Positions 1 to 8,926 of a stretch of 64,000 bases of DNA are shown one piece after another. Both the position numbers and the translations under genes were made by a program. Position 1 is the first letter of the stretch. The number at the start of each line of letters is the position of its first letter. Below the pieces are notes generated by a model. That model did no database searches. It had not been told where the DNA came from and saw only the letters and a list, made by a program, of their open reading frames with translations. This stretch comes from Nostoc sp. 'Peltigera membranacea cyanobiont' N6 (GTDB lineage: Bacteria > Cyanobacteriota > Cyanobacteriia > Cyanobacteriales > Nostocaceae), in contig NZ_CP026681.1 of the NCBI RefSeq assembly GCF_002949735.1, positions 1,426,001-1,490,000 of the forward strand, read 5' to 3'.

Positions 1-73
1 AGAAAGAAGTCTAGTTGAGTAGACAAATTGAATAATTTATTTTTTGGAGTTCCCTAAATACTAACTCTTCACC

Positions 74-115
74 AATGACAAATGACAAATGACAAATAAC
101 AAATGACAAATGACT
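74..115. repeat. STRR heptanucleotide tandem repeat (AATGACA)n
   Basis: Six consecutive heptamers of the form AATGACA, one with a G-to-A change and the last ending in T, run up to 5 nt before the next start codon. This matches the short tandemly repeated repetitive sequences known from heterocystous cyanobacteria. The block lies between any upstream gene and the DUF4340 gene, so it forms part of that gene's 5' untranslated region or spacer. Confidence 0.9.
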
Positions 116-120
116 AAAAA

Positions 121-747
121 ATGAAATTGCCGAGAACGACTTTAATTTTGATACTGCTAATGCTGGGTTTAGGCGCTTTTGTTTACTTCCATGAAATTCG
201 TGGCGCGACTGTGCGAGAAGAAGTCAAGGAACAAAAACAGAAAATTTTCTCTTTTGCAGCAGATGATGTGCAATCTCTAATAATCAAGACAAAAAAACTC
301 ACCCTGAATCTAGAACGTAACCCTGAACCCAGTAACCCCAAGTGGGTAATCAAATCTCCCATATCAGCCCCAGCCAATGATGCTATTGTTTCTTATTTAA
401 TGGATTTGTTGGTCAAAGGTAATAGCGATCGCACCTTATCAACTCCAGCAAAAGAGCTTGGACAATTTGCCTTAGATCAACCCCCAGCCACTATCAATAT
501 CACCCTAAAAAACCGACAAAGCCATGAGTTAATTTTGGGTAAATCTAACTTTAACGGACGTTTCTTATATGCTCAAACTGACCCTGCTACAAAAACCGAT
601 GGAAATATAAATGTGCTGTTGGTATCTACAGATTTTGCAAATGCCGTGAATCGGGATCTATCAGAGTGGCAGCAACCGGTAGATAATAGTCAGAAACTAC
701 CTTCTTCGCTCACCATTCCGAAACCGAGTCCGACAAACAGCAAATAA
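121..747 (+). CDS. DUF4340 domain-containing protein
   Basis: A 208-residue protein with one N-terminal hydrophobic segment (about residues 8-25, LILILLMLGLGAFVYF) that is probably an uncleaved signal anchor. The remainder would sit on the outer face of the membrane. The middle carries the DUF4340 pattern: a lysine-rich strand, a segment about converting SPISAPAND, then ITLKN and LILGKSNFNGRFLYAQ. In cyanobacteria such proteins usually follow GldG-type ABC-associated membrane proteins; the upstream partner would lie outside this window. Its biochemical role is unknown. The start is the first ATG, directly after the heptamer repeat, with no clear ribosome binding site. The stop lies 19 nt before purU on the same strand, so the two may be co-transcribed. 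Confidence 0.75.
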   Translation: MKLPRTTLILILLMLGLGAFVYFHEIRGATVREEVKEQKQKIFSFAADDVQSLIIKTKKLTLNLERNPEPSNPKWVIKSPISAPANDAIVSYLMDLLVKGNSDRTLSTPAKELGQFALDQPPATINITLKNRQSHELILGKSNFNGRFLYAQTDPATKTDGNINVLLVSTDFANAVNRDLSEWQQPVDNSQKLPSSLTIPKPSPTNSK

Positions 748-766
748 TTTAAAATCTGGCGATATT

Positions 767-1621
767 ATGACAAATTCGACAGCAACATTGCTGATTTCCT
801 GCCCAGATAAACGGGGACTGGTGGCGAAATTTGCCAATTTCATCTATTCTAACGGTGGTAATATTATTCATGCAGATCAGCATACAGACTTTGCTGCTGG
901 GTTATTTCTCACGCGCATTGAATGGCAGCTAGAGGGGTTTAATTTACCGCGAGAATTTATTGCCCCGGCTTTTAATTCCATTGCTCAACCTCTTGGCGCT
1001 AAGTGGGAAATACGTTTTTCTGATACAGTACCACGCATTGCTATTTGGGTAAGTCGGCAAGACCATTGTCTATTTGATTTAATTTGGCGACAACGCGCTA
1101 AAGAATTTGTGGCTGAAATTCCTTTAATTATTAGTAACCATTCTAATTTAAAGGTGGTGGCAGAACAATTTAATATTGACTTTCAGCACATTCCCATTAA
1201 TAAAGACAATAAATCAGAACAAGAAGCCCAACAACTACAATTACTCCGCCAGTACAAAATAGATTTAGTTGTATTGGCGAAATATATGCAGATTGTTAGT
1301 GCAGATTTTATTAGTCAATTTCCACAAATTATTAATATACATCATTCATTTCTACCAGCTTTTATCGGTGCAAATCCCTATCACCGAGCTTTTGAACGTG
1401 GGGTAAAAATTATTGGGGCAACTGCTCATTATGCCACTCCTGATTTAGATGCCGGCCCGATTATTGAACAGGATGTAGTGCGAGTAAGTCACCGTGATGA
1501 GGTTGATGATTTGGTGAGAAAAGGCAAAGATTTGGAGAGAGTTGTATTAGCAAGAGCGGTGCGATCGCACTTACAAAATCGTGTATTAGTATACGGTAAT
1601 AGGACAGTGGTATTTGAGTAA
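767..1621 (+). CDS. purU: Formyltetrahydrofolate deformylase PurU
   Basis: Hydrolyses 10-formyltetrahydrofolate to formate and tetrahydrofolate, balancing one-carbon pools and feeding formate to purine synthesis. The 284-residue length is normal for the family. Residues about 6-85 form the N-terminal ACT domain (LLISCPDKRGLVAKFANFIY). The rest is a formyltransferase-fold domain with the catalytic triad visible as N190 and H192 in INIHHSFLPAF and D228 in ATPDLDAGPII. The C-terminal RKGKDLERVVLARAV segment is also typical of PurU. It follows the DUF4340 gene by 19 nt on the same strand. Nothing in the reading frame looks damaged. Confidence 0.96.
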   Translation: MTNSTATLLISCPDKRGLVAKFANFIYSNGGNIIHADQHTDFAAGLFLTRIEWQLEGFNLPREFIAPAFNSIAQPLGAKWEIRFSDTVPRIAIWVSRQDHCLFDLIWRQRAKEFVAEIPLIISNHSNLKVVAEQFNIDFQHIPINKDNKSEQEAQQLQLLRQYKIDLVVLAKYMQIVSADFISQFPQIINIHHSFLPAFIGANPYHRAFERGVKIIGATAHYATPDLDAGPIIEQDVVRVSHRDEVDDLVRKGKDLERVVLARAVRSHLQNRVLVYGNRTVVFE

Positions 1622-1658
1622 ATGATGCTTAGATAAATGGAAGTTACTGCTATACAAA

Positions 1659-1682
1659 TAAAGTCCACCTATGCGGACTTTA
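1659..1682. terminator. Hairpin between convergent genes (TAAAGTCC / GGACTTTA)
   Basis: A perfect 8-bp inverted repeat with an 8-nt loop sits between the stop of purU and the stop of the convergent gene that ends at 1718. Its position suits a bidirectional terminator, but there is no long T tract on either side. The core resembles a palindrome dispersed in Nostoc genomes, so it may simply be a repeat copy. Confidence 0.45.
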
Positions 1683-1717
1683 GAAAGATAGTTATTTCAT
1701 GAATTGTCGTAGTTATT

Positions 1718-3019
1718 TTAGTTAGCTGAAACTAACTCGGTTTCATCTTTCGATTCATCTCTGATTTCAAAGTAGTAATATAGATTACCAACAGTTAGGT
1801 CTGATGCCTGTTGCAAATTAGATGTAACTAATGTTTTATAACCAGTAATTACAGCTTGTTGACTAATATAAAATTCGTACTCTCGACGTAGTTCAGGCTC
1901 GAATAGAAATAACAACTGGTCACGAAGCGAATAAAAATGAGATTTTTCGGCTAAACTCTCATATACTAATTGTTCTGGCGGTTCTGCTACATTGATTGTG
2001 GAGTAGTGAGTATCTGAACTATTAAAATCAGCGCTACTTAAAAGTTTTAATTCTGATGAAGGAAGCGATGCGTGCGGCGGTAAACTACGCATCCAATCAA
2101 CATGATTTTGCCACGAATTCAATACCGCTAAATCATGATTTTTAATGCGGATAATTTCGGGAAAGAGAAAATCAAGCTCATCATGTGATTCGCAGCGATT
2201 AATCACAGTGAGAGCATCTTGACAGATTTTATCTTGGAGATGAGACAAGCGATCGCTCACTGCTGAAACCTCATTCTGCACTTGATAAGTTACAACAATC
2301 GCCTGTTCAATTGCCCAAGCGCATTCGAGTCTGCGTAATTGACCAGCTGCACAGGTTTCTTCCAGTAGATGCGGATTGCTGTAATCAGCTAAAGCCGTAA
2401 ATAACATTCCCCTCACGCCATCAATCTCAGCGTTTCTCCGGCTGAAATCTTGCAATTGCATTGCTGAACGGAAGCGGTTCATCGCCTGGATAAACACTCC
2501 ATACGCCCTCACTAAAGCTGTGCGATGTTGTTCAAATTTGATATCTTGGGCTACTTGTTCGATTATTTGTCTAATTTCTACTCCTTGGTCTTTTAAGGCT
2601 TGTTTCAAGTCAATAAAACCGTTTTTGACTTCCAGCCTTAATTGCTCTACTTCTTTTCTTAATTTCAATGTCTGATGCAGGTTGACTGCTGTTAATGCTA
2701 CACCTGCGATTGTTCCCACACCAATCAAGGCTGTAGTTGCTTGCAGCACACCCAAGCTAGTCTGTATAGTTTGCAATCCATTCAGTACTGCTGTAAAGCC
2801 TTGCTGAGTTTGATACATCTGCGCCCCACTAATAAGCAAATTTGAAGCTGCTACCAGTGGAGATAAAGGGCTGTTGTTGACAGTAGCACCAATAGCATGG
2901 GCAATAAACTGCCCGTTTGCCCCTCTAACCATGCTTAAGGGTACTCCATTGCTAAAGACTTGTAGATATTTCCCAGCATCAATACCAGCTTGAATTGCAG
3001 GTGCAAATTGGAACAGCAT
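1718..3019 (-). CDS. Unknown coiled-coil membrane protein, divergent from a dynamin-like GTPase
   Basis: I do not recognise a named family for this 433-residue protein. Residues about 91-114 form one glycine- and alanine-rich hydrophobic stretch (TTALIGVGTIAGVALTAVNL) with no charges. It is followed at about 115-165 by a charged heptad-like helix (LKLRKEVEQLRLEVKNGFI and onward) likely to be a coiled coil. The C-terminal half is mostly helical with no recognisable catalytic motif. A hydrophobic hairpin-like segment flanked by long helices resembles the general layout of alpha-helical pore-forming or membrane-tethering proteins; this is inference from composition only. It is transcribed away from the dynamin-like GTPase with 141 bp between the starts, so the two may share a regulatory region and work together. 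Confidence 0.6.
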   Translation of the reverse strand: MLFQFAPAIQAGIDAGKYLQVFSNGVPLSMVRGANGQFIAHAIGATVNNSPLSPLVAASNLLISGAQMYQTQQGFTAVLNGLQTIQTSLGVLQATTALIGVGTIAGVALTAVNLHQTLKLRKEVEQLRLEVKNGFIDLKQALKDQGVEIRQIIEQVAQDIKFEQHRTALVRAYGVFIQAMNRFRSAMQLQDFSRRNAEIDGVRGMLFTALADYSNPHLLEETCAAGQLRRLECAWAIEQAIVVTYQVQNEVSAVSDRLSHLQDKICQDALTVINRCESHDELDFLFPEIIRIKNHDLAVLNSWQNHVDWMRSLPPHASLPSSELKLLSSADFNSSDTHYSTINVAEPPEQLVYESLAEKSHFYSLRDQLLFLFEPELRREYEFYISQQAVITGYKTLVTSNLQQASDLTVGNLYYYFEIRDESKDETELVSAN

Positions 3020-3160
3020 ATTTTTAGGTTGCTAAAAGCTAATTATCTTGAGCCTAACTGGTATAAAAAAGTAAAGATAACCGTATTTATTCGGTATATT
3101 AATTAATTTTGTCTAAATCTGGGCATACTAAGCCTGAAAACTTATCGCCTTACATAGTCT

Positions 3161-5737
3161 ATGGATACTTCACTAGTTAACTCTCAGACTGTTGAGCTAT
3201 TGTCGCAGATTACCGGACAAAAACTGACTCAAAAGAATCTCACACCACCTGTGATATTTCTGGCAAATTTAGTCACGGTGCTGCTGGGAGTGATATTTGT
3301 AGATGGCACAGTCGCAGAGTCAGAAAAGCAACGTTTACTGACAACCCTTTATCGATTTAGTATTCCAGAAAGTGATGTGCGTAAGTTGACACATTTGATG
3401 ATTAAGGGAGTTAAAGATAATCAAGTTTATAAGCAAGTTAATAGCTTATTAGCATTGGCGGCTCCACTTTCAGAGTCAGAAAAGCTGTTGTTAATTAGCT
3501 TTGGCTATGAAATGTCAGCAGCAGATGGTGAAATTGACCCCCACGAGAAAAAATATTTGGAGATACTTGCCAAGTACTTAGGCATTCAATCACAACATTT
3601 AGCAATTTTAGAAGCTGGTTTTACTCATCAAGAAAATGTGGAGCCTATTGCTTTAGACGAAGTACATTTTTTACTCAACCCTGCTCGTTTTCAAGAACTG
3701 GAAACTATATTTGTTAAGGCTGCAAATGATATGTTAGCCAATCTACCTGCTAAACCAAAGCACAAAATAACTAAACAGCATAGCAATATATCCTATGGAG
3801 AATTGGCAAAATTCCAGGAAAATCGTAAGCAATTAGAAACTTATTGCGCTCAAATTTATCAAATAGTTAAAGATTGTAATGAGCGTAACTTCTTACCTCA
3901 CACTTTAATAGAAGAGGTAGAAAAAGTATCTAAAAAAATAAAATTACAACGGTTTCGTTTGGCAGTTGTAGGCGAATTTAGTAAAGGGAAATCAACTTTA
4001 CTGAATGCCTTGCTAGGTGAAGAAATCCAACCTGTGAGAGAAATTCCTTGTAGTGGCGCTGTGACAGTTTTGAAATATGGAACGCAAAAACGAATAATTT
4101 GTAGATATCAAAATGCAACAGAGGAAGAGATTACTTTTGAAGAATATCAAATAAAGGCAACGATTTCAGAGAATGCAGCTATAGATTGCCTAAGTGATGA
4201 ATTGGCTGATTCTCAAATTGATGAAATTGTTTTTGAACATCCTGATTTAGAGTTATGTAGTAGTGGGGTAGAAATTGTAGATTCCCCAGGATTAAATGAA
4301 CACCCTGACCGCACTAAGATAACTCAAAAACTTCTTAAAGATACTGATGCAGTTATCTTTCTAACTAATGCCTCATGTTCTTTAACTCAAGTAGAACGCG
4401 ACTTACTCCACGATCTTAAAAATCAACTAAATCTAAATTATGGTAGAGCAAATGAGCCTGTGAATAATCTTTTTGTAGTAGGAAATTTTATAGATTTAGT
4501 GCGTAGTGATAAGGGACGTGAGCAGGTTAGACAGAGAATCGAAAGATTTGTAAATGGTCAAAATCCTATACTGGTAGGTGAAAACAGAGTTCATTTAATT
4601 TCTGCTCAAGCTACGCTAGAGGCAATCTTGCAGGGAGATGAAAATGAGTATTTAAAATCCTTCCAAAATTTTACTCAGTCTATTGATAAATTTCTGACTT
4701 TTGACAGTGGAAACCTGAAAATTAAGCACTTTATTACTCAAATAAATGCAATGGCACAAAAAAGTTTAGATGGATTATATCAATTTGAGGATATTTTAAA
4801 GGGTAAAATTAAAATTTCTGAAGCAGAAAAGCAGAAAATACTGGAAAACATAGGAGAAGCTAGTGGGCGAGATGTCAAAATTAAAAACATAGCAGAAATT
4901 CAACAAAAAGAAGTAATAAAACAAGCTACTGATTCATGGACTAAGTGGCGTGAAGAACTAAAAGAAAATATTACTCAACAAAGCAAACACTGGGATTCGC
5001 TACATAGTCCTGTTTTTAGTCAAGATAAACTCATTAAAGACTACATAACTAAATTTAGCTGGACTATTTCACGAGAGCTAGATATATGGGGAAATAAACA
5101 ACTTAGAGATGTAATTTTGCTCAATAGCATTGAATATTTAGATACAGAAATAGCTTGTGAGTTAAATGCAATTCAAAGTGAATTTCAAAGTATAGATATG
5201 CATATACAAACAAATTTAAGTGAACAACTTAAGCTTTCAATAAATGGTATAAATGATGACTTTACGGGTTTTGGAGGAATTGGTGGTGGTCTTGGAATTG
5301 GTGCTTTAGCTGCTGGATTAATGGTATTTACAGGACTTGGGTTTATTGCCGTAATTGTTGCAAGTGTAGCTGCTGCAATTGCAGGTTCGTTTGGTTTTGG
5401 AATGCTAGATTTTGATGGACTAAAAGACAAAATAAAGGGGAAAGTAATTGAAATAGGATTTCAAAAATTTAATGAGTCAATGGATAAAAATAAATTACCT
5501 GTGAAGTTAGATGAAATTGTTGGCACAGTCTTTAAAGACCGAGTTGAATCAGCTAGTCGAGTAATTGCAGAAGCGATCGCACTTTATGAAAATCTCCTAG
5601 AACAGCAGGAAAAAGCTCATAATGAAACTCTGGAGCAACGTGAGGCTGAAAAGATGTGGATTTACCAAAAGCGTGAAGAACTTGAGCAGGTACAAAATGG
5701 GCTGGAAATCATTCTCAGTAAATGCACCATTGTTTAA
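3161..5737 (+). CDS. TerB-domain dynamin-like GTPase
   Basis: An 858-residue bacterial dynamin-like protein expected to bind and remodel membrane in a GTP-dependent way. Residues about 30-155 look like a TerB-type helical domain, with acidic motifs VDGTVAESE (near 47) and ADGEIDPHEK (near 121) that could bind metal. The GTPase domain follows: G1 GEFSKGKST (271-279), G2-like SGAVTV (near 298), G3 DSPG (374-377) and a G4-like GNFID (441-445) in place of the usual T/NKxD. Long helices make up 500-690. Residues about 703-748 are a glycine-rich double hydrophobic hairpin, the probable membrane paddle, and a coiled coil ends the protein. TerB fused to a dynamin GTPase is uncommon enough to be informative. 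It is divergent from the coiled-coil membrane protein gene at 1718-3019. No clear ribosome binding site precedes the ATG. Confidence 0.85.
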   Translation: MDTSLVNSQTVELLSQITGQKLTQKNLTPPVIFLANLVTVLLGVIFVDGTVAESEKQRLLTTLYRFSIPESDVRKLTHLMIKGVKDNQVYKQVNSLLALAAPLSESEKLLLISFGYEMSAADGEIDPHEKKYLEILAKYLGIQSQHLAILEAGFTHQENVEPIALDEVHFLLNPARFQELETIFVKAANDMLANLPAKPKHKITKQHSNISYGELAKFQENRKQLETYCAQIYQIVKDCNERNFLPHTLIEEVEKVSKKIKLQRFRLAVVGEFSKGKSTLLNALLGEEIQPVREIPCSGAVTVLKYGTQKRIICRYQNATEEEITFEEYQIKATISENAAIDCLSDELADSQIDEIVFEHPDLELCSSGVEIVDSPGLNEHPDRTKITQKLLKDTDAVIFLTNASCSLTQVERDLLHDLKNQLNLNYGRANEPVNNLFVVGNFIDLVRSDKGREQVRQRIERFVNGQNPILVGENRVHLISAQATLEAILQGDENEYLKSFQNFTQSIDKFLTFDSGNLKIKHFITQINAMAQKSLDGLYQFEDILKGKIKISEAEKQKILENIGEASGRDVKIKNIAEIQQKEVIKQATDSWTKWREELKENITQQSKHWDSLHSPVFSQDKLIKDYITKFSWTISRELDIWGNKQLRDVILLNSIEYLDTEIACELNAIQSEFQSIDMHIQTNLSEQLKLSINGINDDFTGFGGIGGGLGIGALAAGLMVFTGLGFIAVIVASVAAAIAGSFGFGMLDFDGLKDKIKGKVIEIGFQKFNESMDKNKLPVKLDEIVGTVFKDRVESASRVIAEAIALYENLLEQQEKAHNETLEQREAEKMWIYQKREELEQVQNGLEIILSKCTIV

Positions 5738-5806
5738 TCACATTCCTTTTGTAGCTCATCTCGCCTCATAATAAAGAAAGATTAAGCTGCACTCAGAAAA
5801 TTTTCA

Positions 5807-6490
5807 ATGAGCCAGACTACCTTAAATTTAGTTGCAATATCTATCTTTCTCATGACCCTATCGGTACTGCTGGGGCCATTTTTGAATTTATCGCCAGCAG
5901 TGCCGGCACTTGCAACCTTCACCATATTAGGCATAGCTACGTTGGATAGTTTTAGCTTGCAAGGCAAGGGTGGTACTATCTTTTTGGATTGGATTGCTGG
6001 ATTTTCAAAAGAACACCGCGATCGCATCGTCCACCACGAAGCAGGGCATTTTTTAGTTGCTGACCTGCTGGGGATTCCCGTTACCGGCTACACACTCAGT
6101 GCTTGGGAAGCCTGGAAACAGGGGCAACCTGGGCAAGGTGGCGTTAGCTTTGACGATCGCGAATTAGCATCTCAATTAGAAGTGGGTAAAATCACCGCCC
6201 AAATGCTAGACCGCTACTGCACTGTTTGGATGGCGGGTATTGCTGCTGAAACCCTAGTTTTTAATGATGCTGAGGGTGGCGCTGATGATAAAAGCAAGCT
6301 GATAGGAGTATTGACAATTTTGGGCTTTTCTGAATCAGTTTATCAACAGAAACTGCGGTTTCATGCCCTCCAAGCAAAAACCCTACTGCAAGAAAATTGG
6401 TCTAGTTATGAAGCTTTAGTTAATGCCATGCGACAACGCGCTTCGGTAGAAGATTGTCATGCTGAGTTAGGAATGGGGAATGACAAATGA
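5807..6490 (+). CDS. Stand-alone M41 (FtsH-like) membrane Zn protease lacking the AAA+ domain
   Basis: A 227-residue protein with two N-terminal membrane segments (about 5-27 and 31-47), then a zinc-protease core. HEAGH at residues 77-81 gives two zinc-binding histidines and the catalytic glutamate. The third ligand is probably an aspartate in DAEGGADDKSKL (about 155-165), as in FtsH. FtsH is normally about 600 residues with an AAA+ ATPase module; here there is none, so it cannot unfold substrates by itself. Cyanobacteria and plastids have such ATPase-free relatives, often annotated as ATP-dependent Zn protease, which is misleading. Its last residues (NDK) and its stop codon lie inside an AATGACA heptamer repeat, so the C-terminus was probably reshaped by repeat insertion. 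Confidence 0.85.
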   Translation: MSQTTLNLVAISIFLMTLSVLLGPFLNLSPAVPALATFTILGIATLDSFSLQGKGGTIFLDWIAGFSKEHRDRIVHHEAGHFLVADLLGIPVTGYTLSAWEAWKQGQPGQGGVSFDDRELASQLEVGKITAQMLDRYCTVWMAGIAAETLVFNDAEGGADDKSKLIGVLTILGFSESVYQQKLRFHALQAKTLLQENWSSYEALVNAMRQRASVEDCHAELGMGNDK

Positions 6491-6499
6491 CAAATGACA
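6479..6499. repeat. STRR heptamer repeat overlapping a stop codon
   Basis: Three perfect AATGACA heptamers. The TGA stop of the preceding protease gene (6488-6490) spans heptamers one and two, so the repeat encodes the end of that protein. It is the same unit as the block at 74-115. Confidence 0.9.
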
Positions 6500-6510
6500 A
6501 ATCCCTACTT

Positions 6511-7536
6511 TTATGAAGAAACAGCTTTTAAATGTGAGACATGATGAGATAAGTACTTCGAGTGAATAACTCGATTCCGCCCAGCATTTTTAGCCTGTAA
6601 CAGACACTGATCGGCGCGATTCAGCAGACTCTCTCCTTGTTCATCATCATCAGCTTGCAGACTAGCTGTACCCAGACTAATAGTGATATTAATTGTCAGT
6701 TTATTACTGAGTGCAAATGGTTCGTCGCTGACTACGCGATTAAGACGACGGGCTACCAATAGTGCTTCTTCATCAGTAGTGTTAGCCAGAAGAATTACAA
6801 ATTCTTCGCCACCATAGCGGAATGCTGTGTCTTGACAGCGCAGGTTGTGTCGCAGACGCTGACATAATACTTGCAAAATGCGATCGCCTACTAAATGTCC
6901 GTGAGTATCGTTAACTTTCTTGAAATAATCTACATCTAGAATAATCAAACTCAGAGAAGTTTTTTGACTTCTAGCTCTTTCAATTTGCCTCGGTAAGTCC
7001 CATTCTAAAGCACGACGATTATTTAATTCTGTCAACGAATCAGCTAAGGCGATCGCTGATAACATATCATTTGTCCGAATCAAATCTCGATATTTTTGTG
7101 CTTTTCGCAAGCCAACAGTCAATTGAGCAAGTATTAATCCATGATTAGCAGTCAACTCTGCCAAATTATGGTCTGTTTTTTGATCGATAAGATGCCAAAT
7201 ATAAGCATCGGCTCCTTGCTTTAGGGCCGCAGCGCTCATCTCTAATTCTCTGTGCCAACCCTTATTTCTATCAGTAAGCTGTTGGGAACGATCCTCGAAA
7301 AGAATGCAGTATATCCAAGATAGTTTTGTCTGGTCTTTCAACCAACTGCACAGTTCCATACTGCCATCAAGACTAGCCTGCACAAGTATTATATCGGGGG
7401 GCGTTGTTTTAATCCGCGACACTGCTTGATTCAGATTGTCCATATCTTCTACATTAAAAGCAGTCGCATAACGGATCTGATCTGGAAGTGTGGCGATAAA
7501 ATTATTTTTTCCAAAGACCAGAATAGAAATATTCAT
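6511..7536 (-). CDS. Diguanylate cyclase (GGDEF) with degenerate receiver domain
   Basis: A 341-residue signalling protein. Residues 1-140 have a response-regulator-like fold, but the position expected to carry the phospho-acceptor aspartate reads PPDIILVQASLDG, with Q53 where D is normal. The receiver is therefore probably not phosphorylated. Residues about 165-330 form a GGDEF domain with LADSLTELNNRRAL, DVDYFKKVNDTHGH and the active-site motif GGEEF (242-246). An RxxD inhibitory site (RCQD, 233-236) lies five residues before it, so cyclic-di-GMP product inhibition is expected. It should make c-di-GMP from two GTP in the cytoplasm. The 12 bp or so between its stop and the upstream heptamer repeat leave little room for a terminator; the long AT-rich spacer upstream holds its promoter. 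Confidence 0.92.
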   Translation of the reverse strand: MNISILVFGKNNFIATLPDQIRYATAFNVEDMDNLNQAVSRIKTTPPDIILVQASLDGSMELCSWLKDQTKLSWIYCILFEDRSQQLTDRNKGWHRELEMSAAALKQGADAYIWHLIDQKTDHNLAELTANHGLILAQLTVGLRKAQKYRDLIRTNDMLSAIALADSLTELNNRRALEWDLPRQIERARSQKTSLSLIILDVDYFKKVNDTHGHLVGDRILQVLCQRLRHNLRCQDTAFRYGGEEFVILLANTTDEEALLVARRLNRVVSDEPFALSNKLTINITISLGTASLQADDDEQGESLLNRADQCLLQAKNAGRNRVIHSKYLSHHVSHLKAVSS

Positions 7537-7932
7537 TACTTTATTTTTTATCCTATTTAAATTTTAAAGAAATTAATTTGAGTAACATGCTGCTATTGTT
7601 GCCTAATGCTAAATATGATTTTTTAGGCTGAGTTATATTTCTTGACATATTATTTTTTAAACACTGAATCTAAATTATTTTTTCAAATTTAATCTCCTTT
7701 TAAGGTCTTACATTTACTATTACAGTTTCTGAAATATCTACTTCTGACAACTAATGTCTTCCTTACAGAATCTTTTTCAAACAGTAAAAATACTGAACAT
7801 TATTTAGATGTATAAAAACTATTACTGTAGTTTCTTAAGTGCTATTTCTCTAAGAAAATTACCAAAATAGATAGTTTGTAATAACTGTCACATTAGGTAA
7901 CTAAATTTCTTTTAAGGTAGAAAATATAAAAT

Positions 7933-7979
7933 TTTTTAATTCAACGATCAAAACCAAAATTTCATCATTGAATTAAAAA
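7933..7979. repeat. 16-bp AT-rich inverted repeat
   Basis: The arms 7933-7948 and 7964-7979 pair over 16 bp with a single G-T wobble, around a 15-nt loop. Each arm begins or ends with a run of A or T, as in bidirectional intrinsic terminators, but no gene ends close by. It might mark the end of an unannotated small RNA. Confidence 0.5.
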
Positions 7980-8370
7980 TGTTATTTCCCATAGGAAACT
8001 TCAGCCTTTTTATTAATAAACTAGGCTTTCATTAGGTATTAAGGTAAGAGTGAATGACAAAAACAATGCATAACTAAATAGACGGCAAAACTCCCTGCTG
8101 ATATGGACATGGAGCTTTCTGGTACTAATAAACTCTACAATTGCAGAGCGAATTTATAGGGTAAAAATCCCCAATTGGAAGTGGGGTATAAAGCTTGATT
8201 TAACAATGTATTTGCAGGAGAAATAAAAAGTCTCTGCCTACTCGCTTTATCTGGGTTTGTTTACTTAACTCGCATTTTTTGTTTAATTGGTTGCAACATC
8301 ATAAATCTAGAAAACAAAGCTAAATAAAAAGCTTGATGTCAAAACCTGCCCCTAATGTGGGTAAATTAGT

Positions 8371-8401
8371 TTGATTCCGCCTATAGAAAGGGCAGAATCA
8401 A
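8371..8401 (-). terminator. Possible terminator hairpin downstream of the HMA gene
   Basis: TTGATTC pairs with GAATCAA, with three further G-C pairs beyond a mismatch and a loop of about 9 nt. On the minus strand it lies 70 bp after the stop of the HMA protein gene. The T tract expected for an intrinsic terminator is weak, so this is tentative. Confidence 0.35.
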
Positions 8402-8471
8402 TATATAAAAAATTTTGTTAGCCTAGCCTGAAATTTTAAAATCTCAATTTCTACGAAAAGCTAAAATCGCC

Positions 8472-8672
8472 TCAATAACCTTCAACTGTGTAACCAGCAG
8501 CAACAATTACCTGTTTGATTGACTCGTCAGATGCTGCGGATTCCACTGTGACAGTTTTAGCTTTAACATCGACATCCACCTTGGACTCAGGTTCCATAAC
8601 ATGGATGGATTCAGTAATTGTTTCTGCACATCCCTCACAAGCAATATTTGATACTTTCAGTTTTAGTGCCAT
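8472..8672 (-). CDS. Heavy-metal-associated (HMA) domain protein, probable copper chaperone
   Basis: A 66-residue protein consisting of one HMA ferredoxin-like fold. The metal site is the CxxC pair C12 and C15 in NIACEGCAETI, and VVAAGYTVEGY at the C-terminus matches the last strand of the family. Such single-domain proteins carry Cu(I) in the cytoplasm to P-type ATPases (Atx1/CopZ type). No copper ATPase lies nearby, so the partner and the metal are inferred from family knowledge. It is a monocistronic minus-strand gene facing away from alaS. No clear ribosome binding site is present. Confidence 0.9.
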   Translation of the reverse strand: MALKLKVSNIACEGCAETITESIHVMEPESKVDVDVKAKTVTVESAASDESIKQVIVAAGYTVEGY

Positions 8673-8898
8673 TTGTTACTTTGGTACGGGGTTTTTAAAG
8701 TATTTCTTAAGAATCAATGCTAACTATCGAAAGGCGGTTACACATCCTGCTAGAGGCAGATAATGGTCTAAAAGCATCCTCATTACTGCATATAGCTCAC
8801 AGACTTGCACAATTTGCTGGCGGTAATATGAAACAAAATGCAAGAATATATATATAAAGCTATTGATGAAAATACACCTACCTAGTACCGCTCGCCCA

Positions 8899-8919
8899 AG
8901 TCTAAAGTCTAAAGTTAAA
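8899..8919. repeat. Short heptamer repeat upstream of alaS
   Basis: Two AGTCTAA heptamers followed by a diverged third copy, ending a few bases before the alaS start. It resembles the STRR repeats elsewhere in the window and lies in the alaS leader. Confidence 0.55.
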
Positions 8920-8926
8920 AATACCT

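Larger units (their letters stand above)
7537..8471. other. 935-bp AT-rich intergenic spacer with two hairpins
   Basis: No convincing coding frame was found on either strand. It contains a 16-bp stem with one G-T pair at 7933-7979 (15-nt loop) and a second hairpin at 8371-8401 built on TTGATTC/GAATCAA. The left part should carry the promoter of the minus-strand GGDEF gene; the right end lies downstream of the minus-strand HMA gene. Confidence 0.6.
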
